Assembly: GCA_003255065.1 (NCBI GenBank)
Contig: QAOA01003924.1
Span: forward strand, 29,038 to 93,037
Length of the DNA stretch: 64,000 bases
Source of the DNA: Cercis canadensis
Taxonomy: Eukaryota > Streptophyta > Magnoliopsida > Fabales > Fabaceae
Reading direction: 5' to 3'
How positions within the stretch are numbered: the stretch's first letter is position 1; each line of letters opens with the position of its first letter. The notes under the pieces were generated by a model. It was not told the DNA's origin, did not search any database, and was given only the letters and a program-made list of their open reading frames with translations. Position numbers and translations under genes: made by a program. Positions 36,340 through 48,489 of the stretch are shown one piece after another.

Positions 36340-38979
36340 CCCTCTTTTGTTTTTGTTTTCTTGTTTTTAGAATAATGTTTTGAGAATAAGTTTTAAAACA
36401 TGTAAAAAAAAAATAACCTTATCAAACAAGTTTTTTTGTTTTATTTTTTTCAAAAACAAAAAACAATTCTTAAAAATTGAAATCAAACAAACCCCAAATC
36501 TTTCGTGTTCTCTTGTATGAGATCCCTGCTTTTGATACCTCCACTCCACCTTATAACATACCTTTTCATGCCATTAGAGAGCCTTATGCTATGATATACA
36601 TTTAAATTTACATGAAATGATCATTTTGACTTTTTGTGGATGATTTTAAGAGCAAATCCTCTGCATTGAGTTAGTGCATTAAAGGGGAAAAAAATTGTGT
36701 GCTAGCCCCGAAATTCAACAAAAGCATTTATATTTAAATACTACATTAGTAACATTACTACCTTAGGCTCTGAGTAATGGTATAGTCTATGGATTCGAAT
36801 ACATAACCCATGATTCCTAAAAACAACCTCTATACCACTTGACTATAAGTCGTTTGGTGAGTAGTAGCATAGTTAAAACCACACTTCTTGCCAATGCTAA
36901 CTATCTACACCTATTCCTAAAGGCCCAAAATCCCTATTGGCCCATTTTCACCCAAATTACCAAACTATCCTCATGCTTTTATAAATACTCCATTCCTCAC
37001 AAGTATTAACTTATTCTGACTCTTTACTCATTGATTGCTCCACTTACTCGAGACCGACCTAACTTGACCTTCGGAGTTCGGGTATGCCCAACCCGACCCT
37101 TAGCTCATTTATGCTTATTGTGCAAATCTAGCTCTCAACCCAACCAACCTAGTCCTCAAATTCAACCTAACGACCTATAACCCAGATCCGGCCTAATCTA
37201 CTTAACTTAAGCATCATCACTAACTTATAAATTTTTTTTAAAAAATTGTAAAATTAGGAGTGTTTTTTCATGGAGCCAAGGTTCCCACTGGTTTATGGGA
37301 GCCTTTGCCACTAGCTCTTAGGAATATCCTTACCTAAGTAGTGTTGGTATTTGTTATTTAACCAAAAAAGGTGTTTGTTGTATAACTCATATTGGTATGG
37401 TATTCATACGCACATATATATGAGACACTCGAGAATATGAAGATCTTTGAATTCCTTGTTTACAATGTATATATACATATCTTTTTCAAGAAACTTTCAT
37501 ACAAGAAAGCTAAGACGTTTAAGTCGTCAATAATAATACCACAACTAATAAGAGCATGCGCAACAAGATTTGATCCCTGAGAACCTCCTGAAATCTTAAA
37601 GTCTAGGTATATGACCACTTGAACTATCACTCGGGGTTGTGATTTCCTTGTATCATATTTTCTCATATTTTAATATGATATTAGTGTATGAAATCGTGAT
37701 TGTTGGGCTAGTAATCAACAGGGAGCTGCAACTGGGCCCAATATTTGGTTTACATTTTATGCATCTTTAGCTCTTTGGTTATCCAGATTCCGTGGAGGAG
37801 TAAAAGGAAAGAAATTGAATATCAGTGGAGTAGCTAAAGTGGGCCACCTATAGGAGTGATTGCATTATTGAATATTCTTTCATTTCCCGTTATGCTCTTA
37901 TTTCTTGTTTTCACTACATGTTTAACTCTAGTCTTAATCCTACTTCTTAATTACTGAAATACTTACTTTTTTCTAATAGAAAAGGAATTCGAATTTGAAT
38001 ACACACATTGTAAATTGGAGGAATCATGAGTCAATTTTATGATAGAACAATTTTTGCCCTAAGCTTTCCTAATTATTAACTGTACACATCCTCTTTTTTA
38101 CTAATGGTGACACATACTGAATTTTTAAAAGTTGCCAACCAGTTCAATTGGTATAATGTCTCTTCCAATTAGATCCAATCTTGGAATAAATTGCACCTTC
38201 ATCAAAGAGAGAATAGTTTAAAGAAGGAAATTAGTGTTGCTAAGGGCATGTTTTGTCGGGGGGTTTAGAGGGTAAAAAGAGGGATAAAGGTTATCCTCCT
38301 TCATTCATTTTATACTCTTTTGTTACTCTTTAAAATGTTACTCCCATTAACTTTTCTCCCTTAATCGGACTAAATATACCTATGAAATAAACAAGGTGGA
38401 AACTATGCTAACCCCTTCTCTTTTTGAAGGGGTTTGGGTGGATTTAAGGCGGATGTACAGTATCATTTTTGTGTCATTGGTAAAATCCCAAAAAATTTGA
38501 TCACTTAGTATGTGTCAAAATAGTTAGTTCTTTGTAAAATGCATAAATTGAATTATCTAAGAAAACGTGCTAAACTCAAATTCAAAGTTTGTTAATTTTC
38601 TTTCTCCCTATTCAATTTAAATTCTATTAATTGTTTGTTTTGGTAAATAACATTGGATGATCAATTTTTAGAAATCTTCATAATGATATCAAAATCAGAA
38701 AATGAGTCCCACCATAACTCTTCACTAGGGAGGGAATAATATTTAAGAAGGGGTAACATAGTGTTTACTAATAAATAAATAGAAATTTAAATATTAGATA
38801 AGTGTGTATATAGTCATTCCAATGTCACATATATGTAAAAAGTATGAATGAGAAAAGCATGCATAGACATTCATAATCAATACAAGGAAACATAGCAACT
38901 TTTTTAAAGTGGCCTTGATGTCTTGTCATTCTAGTGCTAACTTGGAGACACATAGAATATGTGCTATAAGTATATGGTT
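36340..38979. other. Intergenic interval
   Basis: AT-rich sequence with no credible coding region, RNA gene or repeat that I can name. It separates the Athila element from the nested copia/CACTA block. Confidence 0.5.
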
Positions 38980-38984
38980 GTACA

Positions 38985-39076
38985 TGATAGAACATCTCTT
39001 GTAACTACTTCCTAAAATATCTAGGGTTTCTGTATAAAGTTCAAAAATCAAATTATTGTTACATAGAACTAGGGTT
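38985..39076 (+). repeat. 5' LTR of copia A, left part
   Basis: 92 bases that match 61,784 onward in the 3' LTR (TGATAGAACATCTCTTGTAA, then AAATCAAATTATTGTTACA). The LTR is split by copia element B and resumes at 44,798. Confidence 0.92.
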
Positions 39077-39357
39077 TGTACAAATTTATTTATAACCATA
39101 ATAGTTAGTTACTTTACTAAGTCTAGTTAGTCTGTTAACTATGGTTAGTTAGTTTATCTAAATCTGTTACTAGTTAGTTAGAGATGTTGAGTTGTAGTTT
39201 AGTTACGTGGCACTTTCTTTCTTTTGCTGTGTAATATATACACACAGAATGTACAATGTATAGATCAGATTGATGAATATACATAAAGTTTTCACATTCT
39301 CTCTGAGTTGCTCTCTCTATCTCTCTCTCTCTTCCTCTACACTTGTTCTCGTTTGCA
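39077..39357 (+). repeat. 5' LTR of copia B (281 bp)
   Basis: TGTACAAATTTATTTATAAC to GTTTGCA. It matches 44,555-44,797 except for an internal stretch of about 40 bases (around 39,182-39,225) that the 3' LTR lacks, and scattered substitutions. A CT-rich run lies near the end. A Met-tRNA-like primer site TGGTATCAAAGC follows unusually far away, at about 39,377. Confidence 0.92.
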
Positions 39358-39479
39358 ACTACTCAAGGAATTTTCATGGTATCAAAGCAAATCGATCCAG
39401 ATTTGCTTATATCCTAATCTTATTGATCCTTTGAAGAATTTTGTTGAATCCTACTCTGTTTCAGTTCTGTTGAAGGAAT

Positions 39480-40660
39480 GGAAACTAGAAATGGAACATC
39501 GCATAAGGAAATGACAAGCAACTTCAATGGAGATCCTATGGCTTTGGCGAATTCGGATCATCCAAGAATGCAACTTGTCACAACTCCTTTGACAGGTAAT
39601 AACTATCTGTCCTAGAGTCGATCGATTAAGATAGCCCTAGGAGCAAAGGTGAAGTTCAGATTCATCAATTGAAGATATGTGATGCCAGAAGAAGAATCTG
39701 CTGATTATGATCAGTGGATTAGGGTGGATTACATGATTAGATCATGAATTTTGAACTCTATTTCAAAGGAAATAGTAGATGCTTTTCTTTATGCATTAAC
39801 TGCTATAGAGCTTTGGTTGGAGTTAGAAGAACATTTTGGTGAATCTAATGGACCACAAATCTATCAAATTCAAAGAGAAATAAGCATTATTTCTCAAGGA
39901 AATCAATCAGTGGTGCAATATTTCACAAAACTAAAGAAACTATGGGATGAGCTGATATGTGTCCAGCCAATTCCATAATGCACTTGTAAGAATTGTAACT
40001 GCAATGTTACAAAGAAGGTTTCTGACCTAGCTCATTCAAAGAAGTTGCTATAATTTTTGATGGGGCTTAATGATGATTTTGATCATCTATGAAACCAAAT
40101 CTTGGTAATGGATCCCTTGCCTTCATTCAACAAAGCCTATTCAATGATCTTGTGAATTGAGAAATAAAGAGAGGTACATCTTAACCTGATGGGAAAAGTT
40201 GAGAATTCAATAATGTTTGTGAAGGCACCTATAGGGAGAGGATCTGGTGGTGGAAGGGGAAACCACAAGAAACTGAATCACAATGATAGGAAAAATGAAA
40301 AATATGAAAAAATTTCATGTACTCACTATAACATGAGTGGTCACACTAAGGACACATGCTTCAAATTGCATGGCTATCTAGATTGGTATAAGGATCTTAA
40401 GGATCAATGCAATCAGGGTATAGGAGGGAAATTTATGGCTAACCTAGCTGATAATCCTTTGGATGTCAACATAGATAATTCTGCTGATAAAGTCAATAAT
40501 CCAAGAGCTTCTTTGACCGAAATGATTCAACAGGAGCTTTCCAAATTAATGAAGGGACAGGCTAGGTTTGAAGGTCATCATGTCAACTTCACACATATTG
40601 AAGACTTTGCAGGTAACACTTCTCATCAAGCTTTTCAATTTGCTTTACATTCTGCTGATA
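39480..40660 (+). pseudogene. gag of copia B
   Basis: A capsid frame starts METRNGTSHKEM at 39,480 and continues with TPLTGNNYLS, IVDAFLYALTAIELWLELEEHFGE and QRE..LSQGNQ-type motifs (here IQREISIISQGNQSV). Stops occur near 39,615, 39,672, 39,747, 39,976, 40,050 and 40,090. A glycine-rich basic stretch and a knuckle CTHYNMSGHTKDTCFKLHG follow; the second Cys of the knuckle has become Tyr. Confidence 0.85.
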
Positions 40661-42270
40661 ATATAGATCTTGGTACTTGGATAGTGGACACAGGAGCATC
40701 CAATCACATGTGCATTGACCCCAAATTACTTCATCATAAAAAACTAGTAACACATATCACACTAGTCTTTTTACCTGATGGCACAATTAAACTTGTCCAT
40801 CAAATAGGTGATGTGCATCTTAGCCCCACTCTAACCTTGACTGATGCACTCTATATACCTAGCTTCAAGTTTAACCTTCTTTCAGTAAGAAAACTCTCTA
40901 AAACTGCTCAAATTCAGTTTATTTTTCATCCTAATAAATGCATTTTGCAGGACCCATATACTGAAGATGTTCTAGCAGTTGGTAAAATGGTTGGGAATTT
41001 ATACATCTTAGACAAATCATCCTTTAATGTTCCTGTTTCTTACCTTCCTTGTAATAAACAAATTGACTTCATGAAATCTCCCTATGATCCTGTTTGGAAT
41101 TCAGTTACTTTTCCTTGTAATACTGCTGTTGATTCAAGTAAAATTCCCAAATTCCTGTGGCACAACAGACTTGGTCATGCTTCTTTAAAGGCTTTACAAC
41201 ACATTCCTTTCTTAACTAGTATTGATACCACACTGCTTTCACTGTATGATGTTTGTCACAAGTCAAAACAACATAGATTGTCATTTCCCCTTAGTACTAC
41301 TAGATCAAAATCTATTTTTGAACTTGTGCATATAGATTTATGGAGACCTTACAGTAGAGCTTCTCTCACAGGGGCACATTACATGCTTACTATGGTAGAT
41401 GACTATAGCAAAGCTACTTGGGTATTCTTACTTAGACATAAACATCAAACACTTCAAACACTTAAAGTTTTCTTCAAAATGGTGCAAACTCAATTTCAAA
41501 AACACATTAATTGCATTCGAATAGACAATGGTTCTGAGTTTACCAGCCATGAATATCAATCTTTCTTATCTCAACTAGGGATTATACATCACAAAAGTTA
41601 TGTTTATACACCTCAACAAAATCTAATTGTTGAAAGAAAGCATAAACACCTCTTTCAAATTGCTAGAGCCCTTATGTTTCAGGCCTACTTGCCTATCAAA
41701 TTTTGGGGACACTTTCTTTTAATGGCTGCATACATCATAAATAGATTACCTATTAGTTTTCCGAATCGGAAAACACCTTATGAACTGTTAAATAATAATA
41801 GACCAAATTATAGTCTCTTCAAAGTTTTTGGTTGCCTCTGCTATGTAACTAACACTCAGCCACACAAAGGAAAATTTGAAGTTCGAGCATTTAGATGCAT
41901 TTTTCTAGGATTTTTCATAGGACAGAAGGCATATAGGGTCTATGATTTAGCTTCTCATCAAATTTATACTTCTAAAGATGTTGTTTTTCATGAACACGTG
42001 TTTCCTTTTGCAAATACTCCCCCCAATAGCAGTGTAATTTCTCTACCTCTTCCTTTTCTTGACTCTACTGTCTTTGACCTTAATCCTGTGCCACCTCTTA
42101 ATCTAAATGATAATCTTCCTCATGCTACTCCATCTGGCCAACTTGAAATTACTCATGATTTCATTCCCAACTTGAGTTCCCTCCATCTTACACTAGATCA
42201 GTCTCATCCTTCTCTCCCACCTATTACTCCCCTTCCAATCTTAAGACATAGCACTAGACAAAAATTAAAA
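40661..42270 (+). pseudogene. Protease and integrase of copia B, cut by a MITE
   Basis: The frame is open throughout. Protease motif WIVDTGASNHMC (near 40,678); pre-integrase LWHNRLGHASLKAL. The integrase core carries HIDLWRPYS, RIDNGSEFTSHEY and PQQNLIVERKHKH, so all three catalytic acids are present. FGCLCYVTN and the region up to VFHEHVFPF follow, then a Pro/Ser/Leu-rich linker interrupted at 42,270 by the 550-bp inverted-repeat element. Coding sequence resumes after 42,829. Confidence 0.9.
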
Positions 42271-42820
42271 GGCTTAATTGCAATTTTGGTCCCCCTATTT
42301 TAACCACTTGAACGTTTTGGTCCCCCTTCTTTAAAAATAAACTATTGAGTCCCTCTATATTCATAATATGTATAAGTTTAGTCCATTTATCTTTAAGTTA
42401 AAATTCTTATGTTTATTTCAAGGTGTAAAGTTCTCTGATTCATAATCCCACCGTTCAGATTGAAGGGCTACATATTGTGAACCTTCTCACTAAATTTGAG
42501 CTCGATCTAACGGTGAAACTCAGCCCAAAATACCAAAATCATAAATTTTCATCTAACCAAAAATTTATACTTATTCACCGTTAGATCGAGCTGAAATTTA
42601 ATTGAAAGATTCACAAGATGTAGCTCTTCAATCTGAATAGTGGGATTATGAATCAGAGAACTTTACACCTTGAAATAAACTTAAGAATTTTGACTTAAAA
42701 ATAAATGGACTAAACTTGTACATTTTATGAATATAAATAGACTCAATAGTTCATTTTTAAAGAAGGAGGACCAAAACGTTCAAGTGGTTAAAATAGGGGG
42801 ACCAAAATTACAATTAAGCC
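42271..42820. mobile_element. 550-bp Mutator-type MITE (near-complete inverted repeat)
   Basis: Each half, read inward, begins GGCTTAATTG then AATTTTGGTCCCCC. The two arms stay alignable for about 240 bases at roughly nine matches in ten, so the transcript or single strand would fold into one long hairpin. The flanks carry a perfect 9-bp direct repeat AAATTAAAA (42,262-42,270 and 42,821-42,829), the Mutator-superfamily signature. There is no coding capacity. It interrupts the polyprotein of copia B. Confidence 0.95.
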
Positions 42821-42829
42821 AAATTAAAA

Positions 42830-44546
42830 CCAGCATGGATGTCTGATTTCGTCTCTAATGTATTTCTCCCTTCAGATTTACCTACTGCTATACACACTTC
42901 ACCTACAAACATTTGTCCCAAATATTCAGGATATACACCACCTACTTTCCCTTACCCTTAATCTCATATTTTTACTGACACATACATGTCTTTTCTTACA
43001 AATGTGTCTTCTGCTCTTGACCCTAGTTCTTATTATCATGCAAGCAAAAATGAAAAGTGGCTTGAGGCCATGAATAAAGAATTGTAGGCCTTAGAATCGA
43101 ATCATACTTGGGATTTGGTTCCTTTGCCTCCTGGTAAGAAAGCAATTGCCTCCAAATGGGTCTATAAGGTCAAATACTTGCCCGATAGTACCATTGATGG
43201 GTAAAAGACATGGTTGGTTGCCAAAGGTTACCATCAAATTGAGGGAGTCCATTATAAGGATAACTTCTCCCCGGTTGCTAAACTTGTTACAGTGAGACTA
43301 TTTTTGGCTATTGTTACTGCCAAACAGTGGGGATTGCATCAACTCGATATTAACAATGCTTTTCTACATGGCTATTTGAATGAAGAAGTCTTCGTGCACC
43401 CTCCTCAGGAGTTATACCAAAGCACAACCACATGAGGTCTGTTTATTAAAACGTTATCTATATGGTTTAAAGCAAGCCTCTCGCTAGTGGAACCTTGAAT
43501 TTTCTGCTAAACTGTAAGCTTATGGCTTCACACAGAATGCTCATGATCACTGCTTGTTTACCATGCATAACCCCACTTCTTTCTTGGCTTTATTATTTGA
43601 TGATGTTTTGGTTACGAGCACCCATGAACATGACATTCACAAGGTCAAACAATTTCTTCATGATTCCTTCACTATTAAGGACTTGGGGCATGCTAAATAT
43701 TTTTTGGGTCTTGAAATTGCCCGTGGGGCTAGGGGTACTTATGTTAACTAAAGGAAATATGTGCTAGACATTTTGAGGGATGCTGGCTTACTTGGAGCCA
43801 AACCTACTGCTACACCATTGCTAAAAGGACAAAACTTTTCTTCTACTGGTGCTCCACTACTTGAACTAGAGAAGTATCACAGGCTTGTTAGCCATCTGCT
43901 ATATCTCAATTTAACCAGACCTAATATCACTCATGTAATACAACAACTTAGCCAATACCTCTAATCACCTTCTCAAGCTCATTGGAATGGTGCCATACAT
44001 GTTCTTAAGTATCTTAAAGGCACTCCTTCCAAAGGGTTATTTTTTGCTTCTGCTTCTGATTTCACTCTTACAACTTACTGTGATGCAGACTGGGCAGCCT
44101 ACAAAGATACTCATTATTCCATCACTGGTTACTGTGTTTTTCTTGGTGCTTCCCTCATTTCATGGAAAACCAAGAAATAATCCACTGTCAGCAGATCTTC
44201 AGCAGAAGCAGAATATCGAAGTCTTGCTACCACTTTTTGTGAATTATAGTGGGTCTTACAAGATTTTCACCTCCATATCCCCTTGCCTATTCCTCTATGG
44301 TGTGATAATTTGGTAGCTTTACACATCACTGCCAATCCTATATTCCATGAGCGAACTAAGCATTTAGAAATTGATTGTCACTTGGTCCGGGATAAATATA
44401 AAGCTGGCTTTGTCCTTCCTCAGCATATCTCTACAAAAGCACAGCTTGCATATATGTTTACCAAAAATCTTGTTGGCCCTCAATTCAACTCTATTGTTTT
44501 CAAGTTGGGCTTGGTTGATTTTCATCATTCCCATGCTCCAACTTGA
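42830..44546 (+). pseudogene. Reverse transcriptase and RNase H of copia B
   Basis: After the MITE the linker continues, then KWLEAMNKEL and ASKWVYKVKY. A stop at 43,202 precedes [28 protein letters not shown] and [16 protein letters not shown]. Frameshifts near 43,430 and 43,500 follow. The catalytic box reads LLFDDVLVTS, with both aspartates kept. RNase H shows DADWAA-, [31 protein letters not shown] and ends at FHHSHAPT before the polypurine tract. Confidence 0.88.
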
Positions 44547-44554
44547 GGGGGGGA

Positions 44555-44797
44555 TGTACAGATTTATTTATAACCATAATAGTTAGTTACTTTACTAAGT
44601 CTAGTTAGTCTGTTAACTATAGTTAGTTAGTTTATCTAAATCTGTTACTAGTTAGTTAGATTTCTTTTTCTGAGTAATATATAAACACAGAATGTACAGT
44701 GTATAGATCAGATTGATGAATATACAAAAAGTTTCACATTCTCTTTGAGTTGCTCTCTCTATCTCTCTCTCTTCCTCTGCACTTGTTATCATTTGCA
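44555..44797 (+). repeat. 3' LTR of copia B (243 bp)
   Basis: Starts TGTACAGATTTATTTATAAC after GAGGGGGGA and ends CATTTGCA. It lacks about 40 bases present in the 5' LTR. Confidence 0.92.
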
Positions 44798-44883
44798 TTG
44801 AATATTTTTGTACATATATAAATACATGAATATAAACAAAAAAAGATAACTTCCCTTTTTCATTCATTTGTCTCACTTCTTTA
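44798..44883 (+). repeat. 5' LTR of copia A, right part
   Basis: Resumes with TTGAATATTTTTGTAC and matches the second part of the 3' LTR up to TCTCACTTCTTTA. About six bases present in the 3' LTR at the junction are missing here. Confidence 0.92.
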
Positions 44884-44929
44884 TCGTATCAGAGCTATTC
44901 ACTTAACAACAACATTTTTTCTTCCTCCA

Positions 44930-45868
44930 TGGCCACCAATTCAGATTCATCCTCTTCTTTTCCACCCATGATTATCTTTCCCACCATTCATCACCCTGGT
45001 TCTACCCTTATCTCCTTTACTTCCGCACATATTCCCATTAAACTTAATCATACTAATTACTCATCCTAGCGTACTCTTGTAGACACATTTTTCCATGGCT
45101 ATGACCTAATGTCCTTCTTAGATGGCTCCAAATCATGTCCTTGCTCCACCACCATTTCGGATGGCATCACCCTACCCAACCCTGTATTTACCTTACGGAC
45201 CCTGTTAAGATAAATTCCTTCTCCATGCTATTACAACCTCTCTTGAACCAGATGTTCTCAACCTTCTTGGTAAGCCCTCTACTGCCAAAAAAGCTTGGGA
45301 TCATCTAAAGACTCTCTTTGTTAGTCAATCTCAATCCAAGCTTATGTCTCTCAAAGAAAAGCTTTCCACCACTCATCGTGGTTCTCAACCTGTTAGTACC
45401 TATCTGTAGGAAATGAAGAATCTTGCAAATGAAATTGACATAATTTCTAATTTAGTAGATGATTTAGACCTTATCATTTATACCCTCAATGACCTTGATT
45501 CTGATTTTAACGAAGTCACTGGTCCCTTTAGAGCTCGAGATACCTTAATTACTTTCATGGAGTTAAGGGATAAACTTGTGGATTTTGAAACTTATATAAA
45601 AAATTCAAAGTCCACAACTATCCATTCACCCCTCACAACCAACGTTTCTACCAAAACACAAACTTCTCACTTCAAAAATTATTTTCCTTCCTCAAAACCT
45701 TTATTTCACACGCCTATCTCAAATAGTCCTACTTCATCCTTTACTTGTCAACTTTGCGACAAACTTAGTCATCCTGCCTCACAGTGCTACAAGTTTTTCC
45801 CACATCTCAAACTAAAAAAATCCCTAGAAGCCAACTTCACCATTCCCCACCCTTCACTAAATCCTTAA
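44930..45868 (+). pseudogene. gag of copia A
   Basis: A capsid-type sequence begins MATNSDSSSSF at 44,930. It contains IPIKLNHTNYSS followed by a stop (near 45,068) and further stops and frame shifts to 45,410. The frame 45,413-45,868 gives the rest of the capsid (LDLIIYTLNDLDSDFNEVTG) and a CCHC knuckle CQLCDKLSHPASQC. Confidence 0.82.
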
Positions 45869-47860
45869 CTTTGGTTACTAGACACAAGTGCCTTACACCA
45901 TGTTATGAATTATTCGGCCTCCCTATACACCAAACAAGATTACCAAAAACATGACACCATGATGGTCAGCAATGGCACAAGTTTGCCCATAACTCACATT
46001 GGTTCTTCCACTTTACATACTTCTTCCTCCTCTTTTTATCTTTCCAACGTTTAATGTGTACCCAATATGAAACAAAACCTTATTTTTGTTTCCCTGTTTT
46101 GCAAAACAAATCATGTTTCAATTGAATTCTCACCTAACTCTTTTTCTATGAAGGATCTGACTATAGGGGAGTATTTCCTTTGTAGCCTAAGTAAGACCAC
46201 AACTATCAACTACCAATGCTTGTCTCTCGGCCCTCTTCCTTTCCTTAAGCTCACCATGTTCAACGCATCTCACCCTCTCTTTGGCATAACTGGTTAGGTC
46301 ACCTTCAATCTCGCACCTCAACCACATTGCTGCCCATAATAAACTTCAAATAAAGAATGATGTCAATGGTTTCTCTTCTTGCTCATGTCACAAGATTCAT
46401 CGTCTTCCCTTCTCTCATTCAAGTCTTTAGTCTTCCAAGCCACTTGAGAATGTTTTTGTTGATATTTGAGGTCCATCTCCTCATGTTTCCATTGATGGTT
46501 TCAAGTATTATGTAATTTTTGTAGATCATTTCACTAGATACTCTTACTTATATTTGCTTAAACAAAAATTTGATGTATTTCAAGTTTTTGTGCAATTCAA
46601 AAGTCTATTTGAATCTTATTTTCATTATTCTATTATTCCTTTTCATTCAGATAATATAGGCGTGTTCATAAAATTGAAACCATTTCTTGCCCAATATGGC
46701 ATCTTTTTTTTACCACCCCTCCATATACACTAAAACGCAATGCCCTAGTTGAAAGAAAGCATAGGTATATAGTTGAAACTAGTCTTTCTCTTTTGCACTA
46801 TATGAATCTTCCTATTACTTTTTGGTCCTATGCATTTCTCACAGCCACCTATCTCATAAACCGATTACCCACTCTTATCCTAACCGCTCTATTCCAATAA
46901 ACACCATATTACTCTAATTTAAAAGTGTTTGGTTGTTTGTGCTATCATTGGTTATGTCCATACTCCAAACACAAGCTTAATCCTTGTTCCACTTAATGTC
47001 TTTTTTTAGGTTATTCCACTAATAATCATGCTTTTATTTGTTATGATTTATTAAATGAAAAAACATATTTATCAAGGCATGTGAAATTTGTGGAAACTAG
47101 CTATTCCTTTCCTCTCTCCACTTGGTCACCTTCTTCTATTATTTCTCCCCCTCTTGACATCATTCCTGTAACCTATTATCTTGTTCTCCAATCCCAATCA
47201 AACTTCTCCCATTGGAACTCTTCCATCCCAATGCCTTAACCTTCATCTTTAATTCAAATCCCATCAACTCATCCTCCTTCAAGTTTTGTCCAACCGAATC
47301 CCACTCATTTATTATCTCTTTCAAACTCTCCAAATATTATTTCCACAAATAATTCACCTTACGAATTCTTGTCAACCGACTCCTTCATCTTCACCATCAA
47401 ATTTGCATTTAAATCAAATCTTTCCTATATCTTAACCACCATCAGATAACTCACACTCCTCTTTCCCTCATAACTCTATCCTAAATATCTCCACAAATAA
47501 TTCATCCTAAAAATCTAGTCAACCGAATCCTTCACCTTCACCATTACATTTAAGTTTAAATCCTATCTCTCCCTTATCACAAACACAATCCATTCTCTTA
47601 TAATCCTCTTTTCAAAATGACTCTAACCCTAACCCTAATTTTCCCAACTTACCCATTTTAGACCACATGTCCTCTCTCTCTTCTAACCTTGCCGTTCAAC
47701 TTCCACCACTCTCAAAGAAAATCGTCACTCTTTCATAGAATAACATATTCAAACCTAAGAAACTTTTCATTTTCCAAGCCACCAAATATCCTTTTACTTC
47801 TACAATATAACCCATTTTTCTTTCTTAAGCCTTAACCTCACTTGACTAGAGCATTTCTAT
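45869..47860 (+). pseudogene. Protease and integrase of copia A, strongly decayed
   Basis: The protease reads WLLDTSALHHVMN, with the active-site Gly replaced by Ser. Integrase pieces can be found in changing frames: a WHxRLGH-like pre-integrase segment near 46,310, VDHFTRYSYLYLLKQKF near 46,525, a segment with LVERKHR near 46,745 and GYSTNNHAF near 47,010. The linker from 47,100 to 47,860 is Ser/Pro-rich with near-repeated phrases. No continuous domain remains. Confidence 0.75.
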
Positions 47861-47879
47861 GTCTCACAAATTTGACGCA

Positions 47880-48489
47880 TTGCTCTGAAATGGTACATGG
47901 TCCCAGGTGTCTCCTCTCTCTCATGCAAACATTATAGGCTACAAGTGGGTATACCGAGTGAAACGCAAACCGTATGGCTCTATTAAGAGATACAAGGCAC
48001 GTCTAGTTGACAAAGGCTACTCTCAATGCCTTGGCCTAGACTACAAGGAGACTTTTAGCCCAGTTGTCAAACCACATACTATCAAAGCGGTACTCTCGAT
48101 TTCTCTCCATAATCAGTGGTCTTTCAAACACATGGATGTAAATAATGTGTTTCTTTAAGGAATGCTTCAAGATGAAGTCTACATGTCCCAACCTATGGGT
48201 CACATTGATCCATCACTTCCATCTCATTGGTGTAAGTTGCACAAGGCCATCTATAGCCTCAAACAAGCACCTTGAGCTTGGTATCATGAGCTGGCTCAGT
48301 TTCTTCTCACTTGTGGCTTTGTTAACTCACTCTCAGATGGGTCTCTTTTTATCTACAACAATTTGTGTATCGAGGCTTATTTTCTAAGCTACATGGACGA
48401 CCTCTTGCTTACTGGTAACAATGCTGAATTTTTATCTTCATTTTGCAAAAAGCTTGCTTCTCGGTTTTCCCTTAAAGATCTTAGTTCAC
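47880..48489 (+). pseudogene. Reverse transcriptase of copia A, first part
   Basis: IIGYKWVYRVKRK, YKARLVDKGYSQ, FSPVVKPHTIKAVLSI and HMDVNNVFL, a stop at 48,157, then LHKAIYSLKQAP and a stop. The catalytic box YMDDLLLTGN is intact. The chain is cut after RFSLKDLSS by the solo LTR at 48,490 and resumes at 49,947. Confidence 0.9.

Larger units (their letters stand above)
39077..44797 (+). mobile_element. Ty1/copia retrotransposon B, inserted in the 5' LTR of A
   Basis: The ends are TGTACA and TTTGCA, both LTRs are present, and a polypurine tract GAGGGGGGA precedes the 3' LTR. The single large frame from 40,189 to the MITE insertion holds zinc knuckle, protease and integrase with no stop, so B is younger than A. 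Gag and reverse transcriptase carry several stops. No matching 5-bp target duplication is visible. Confidence 0.92.
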
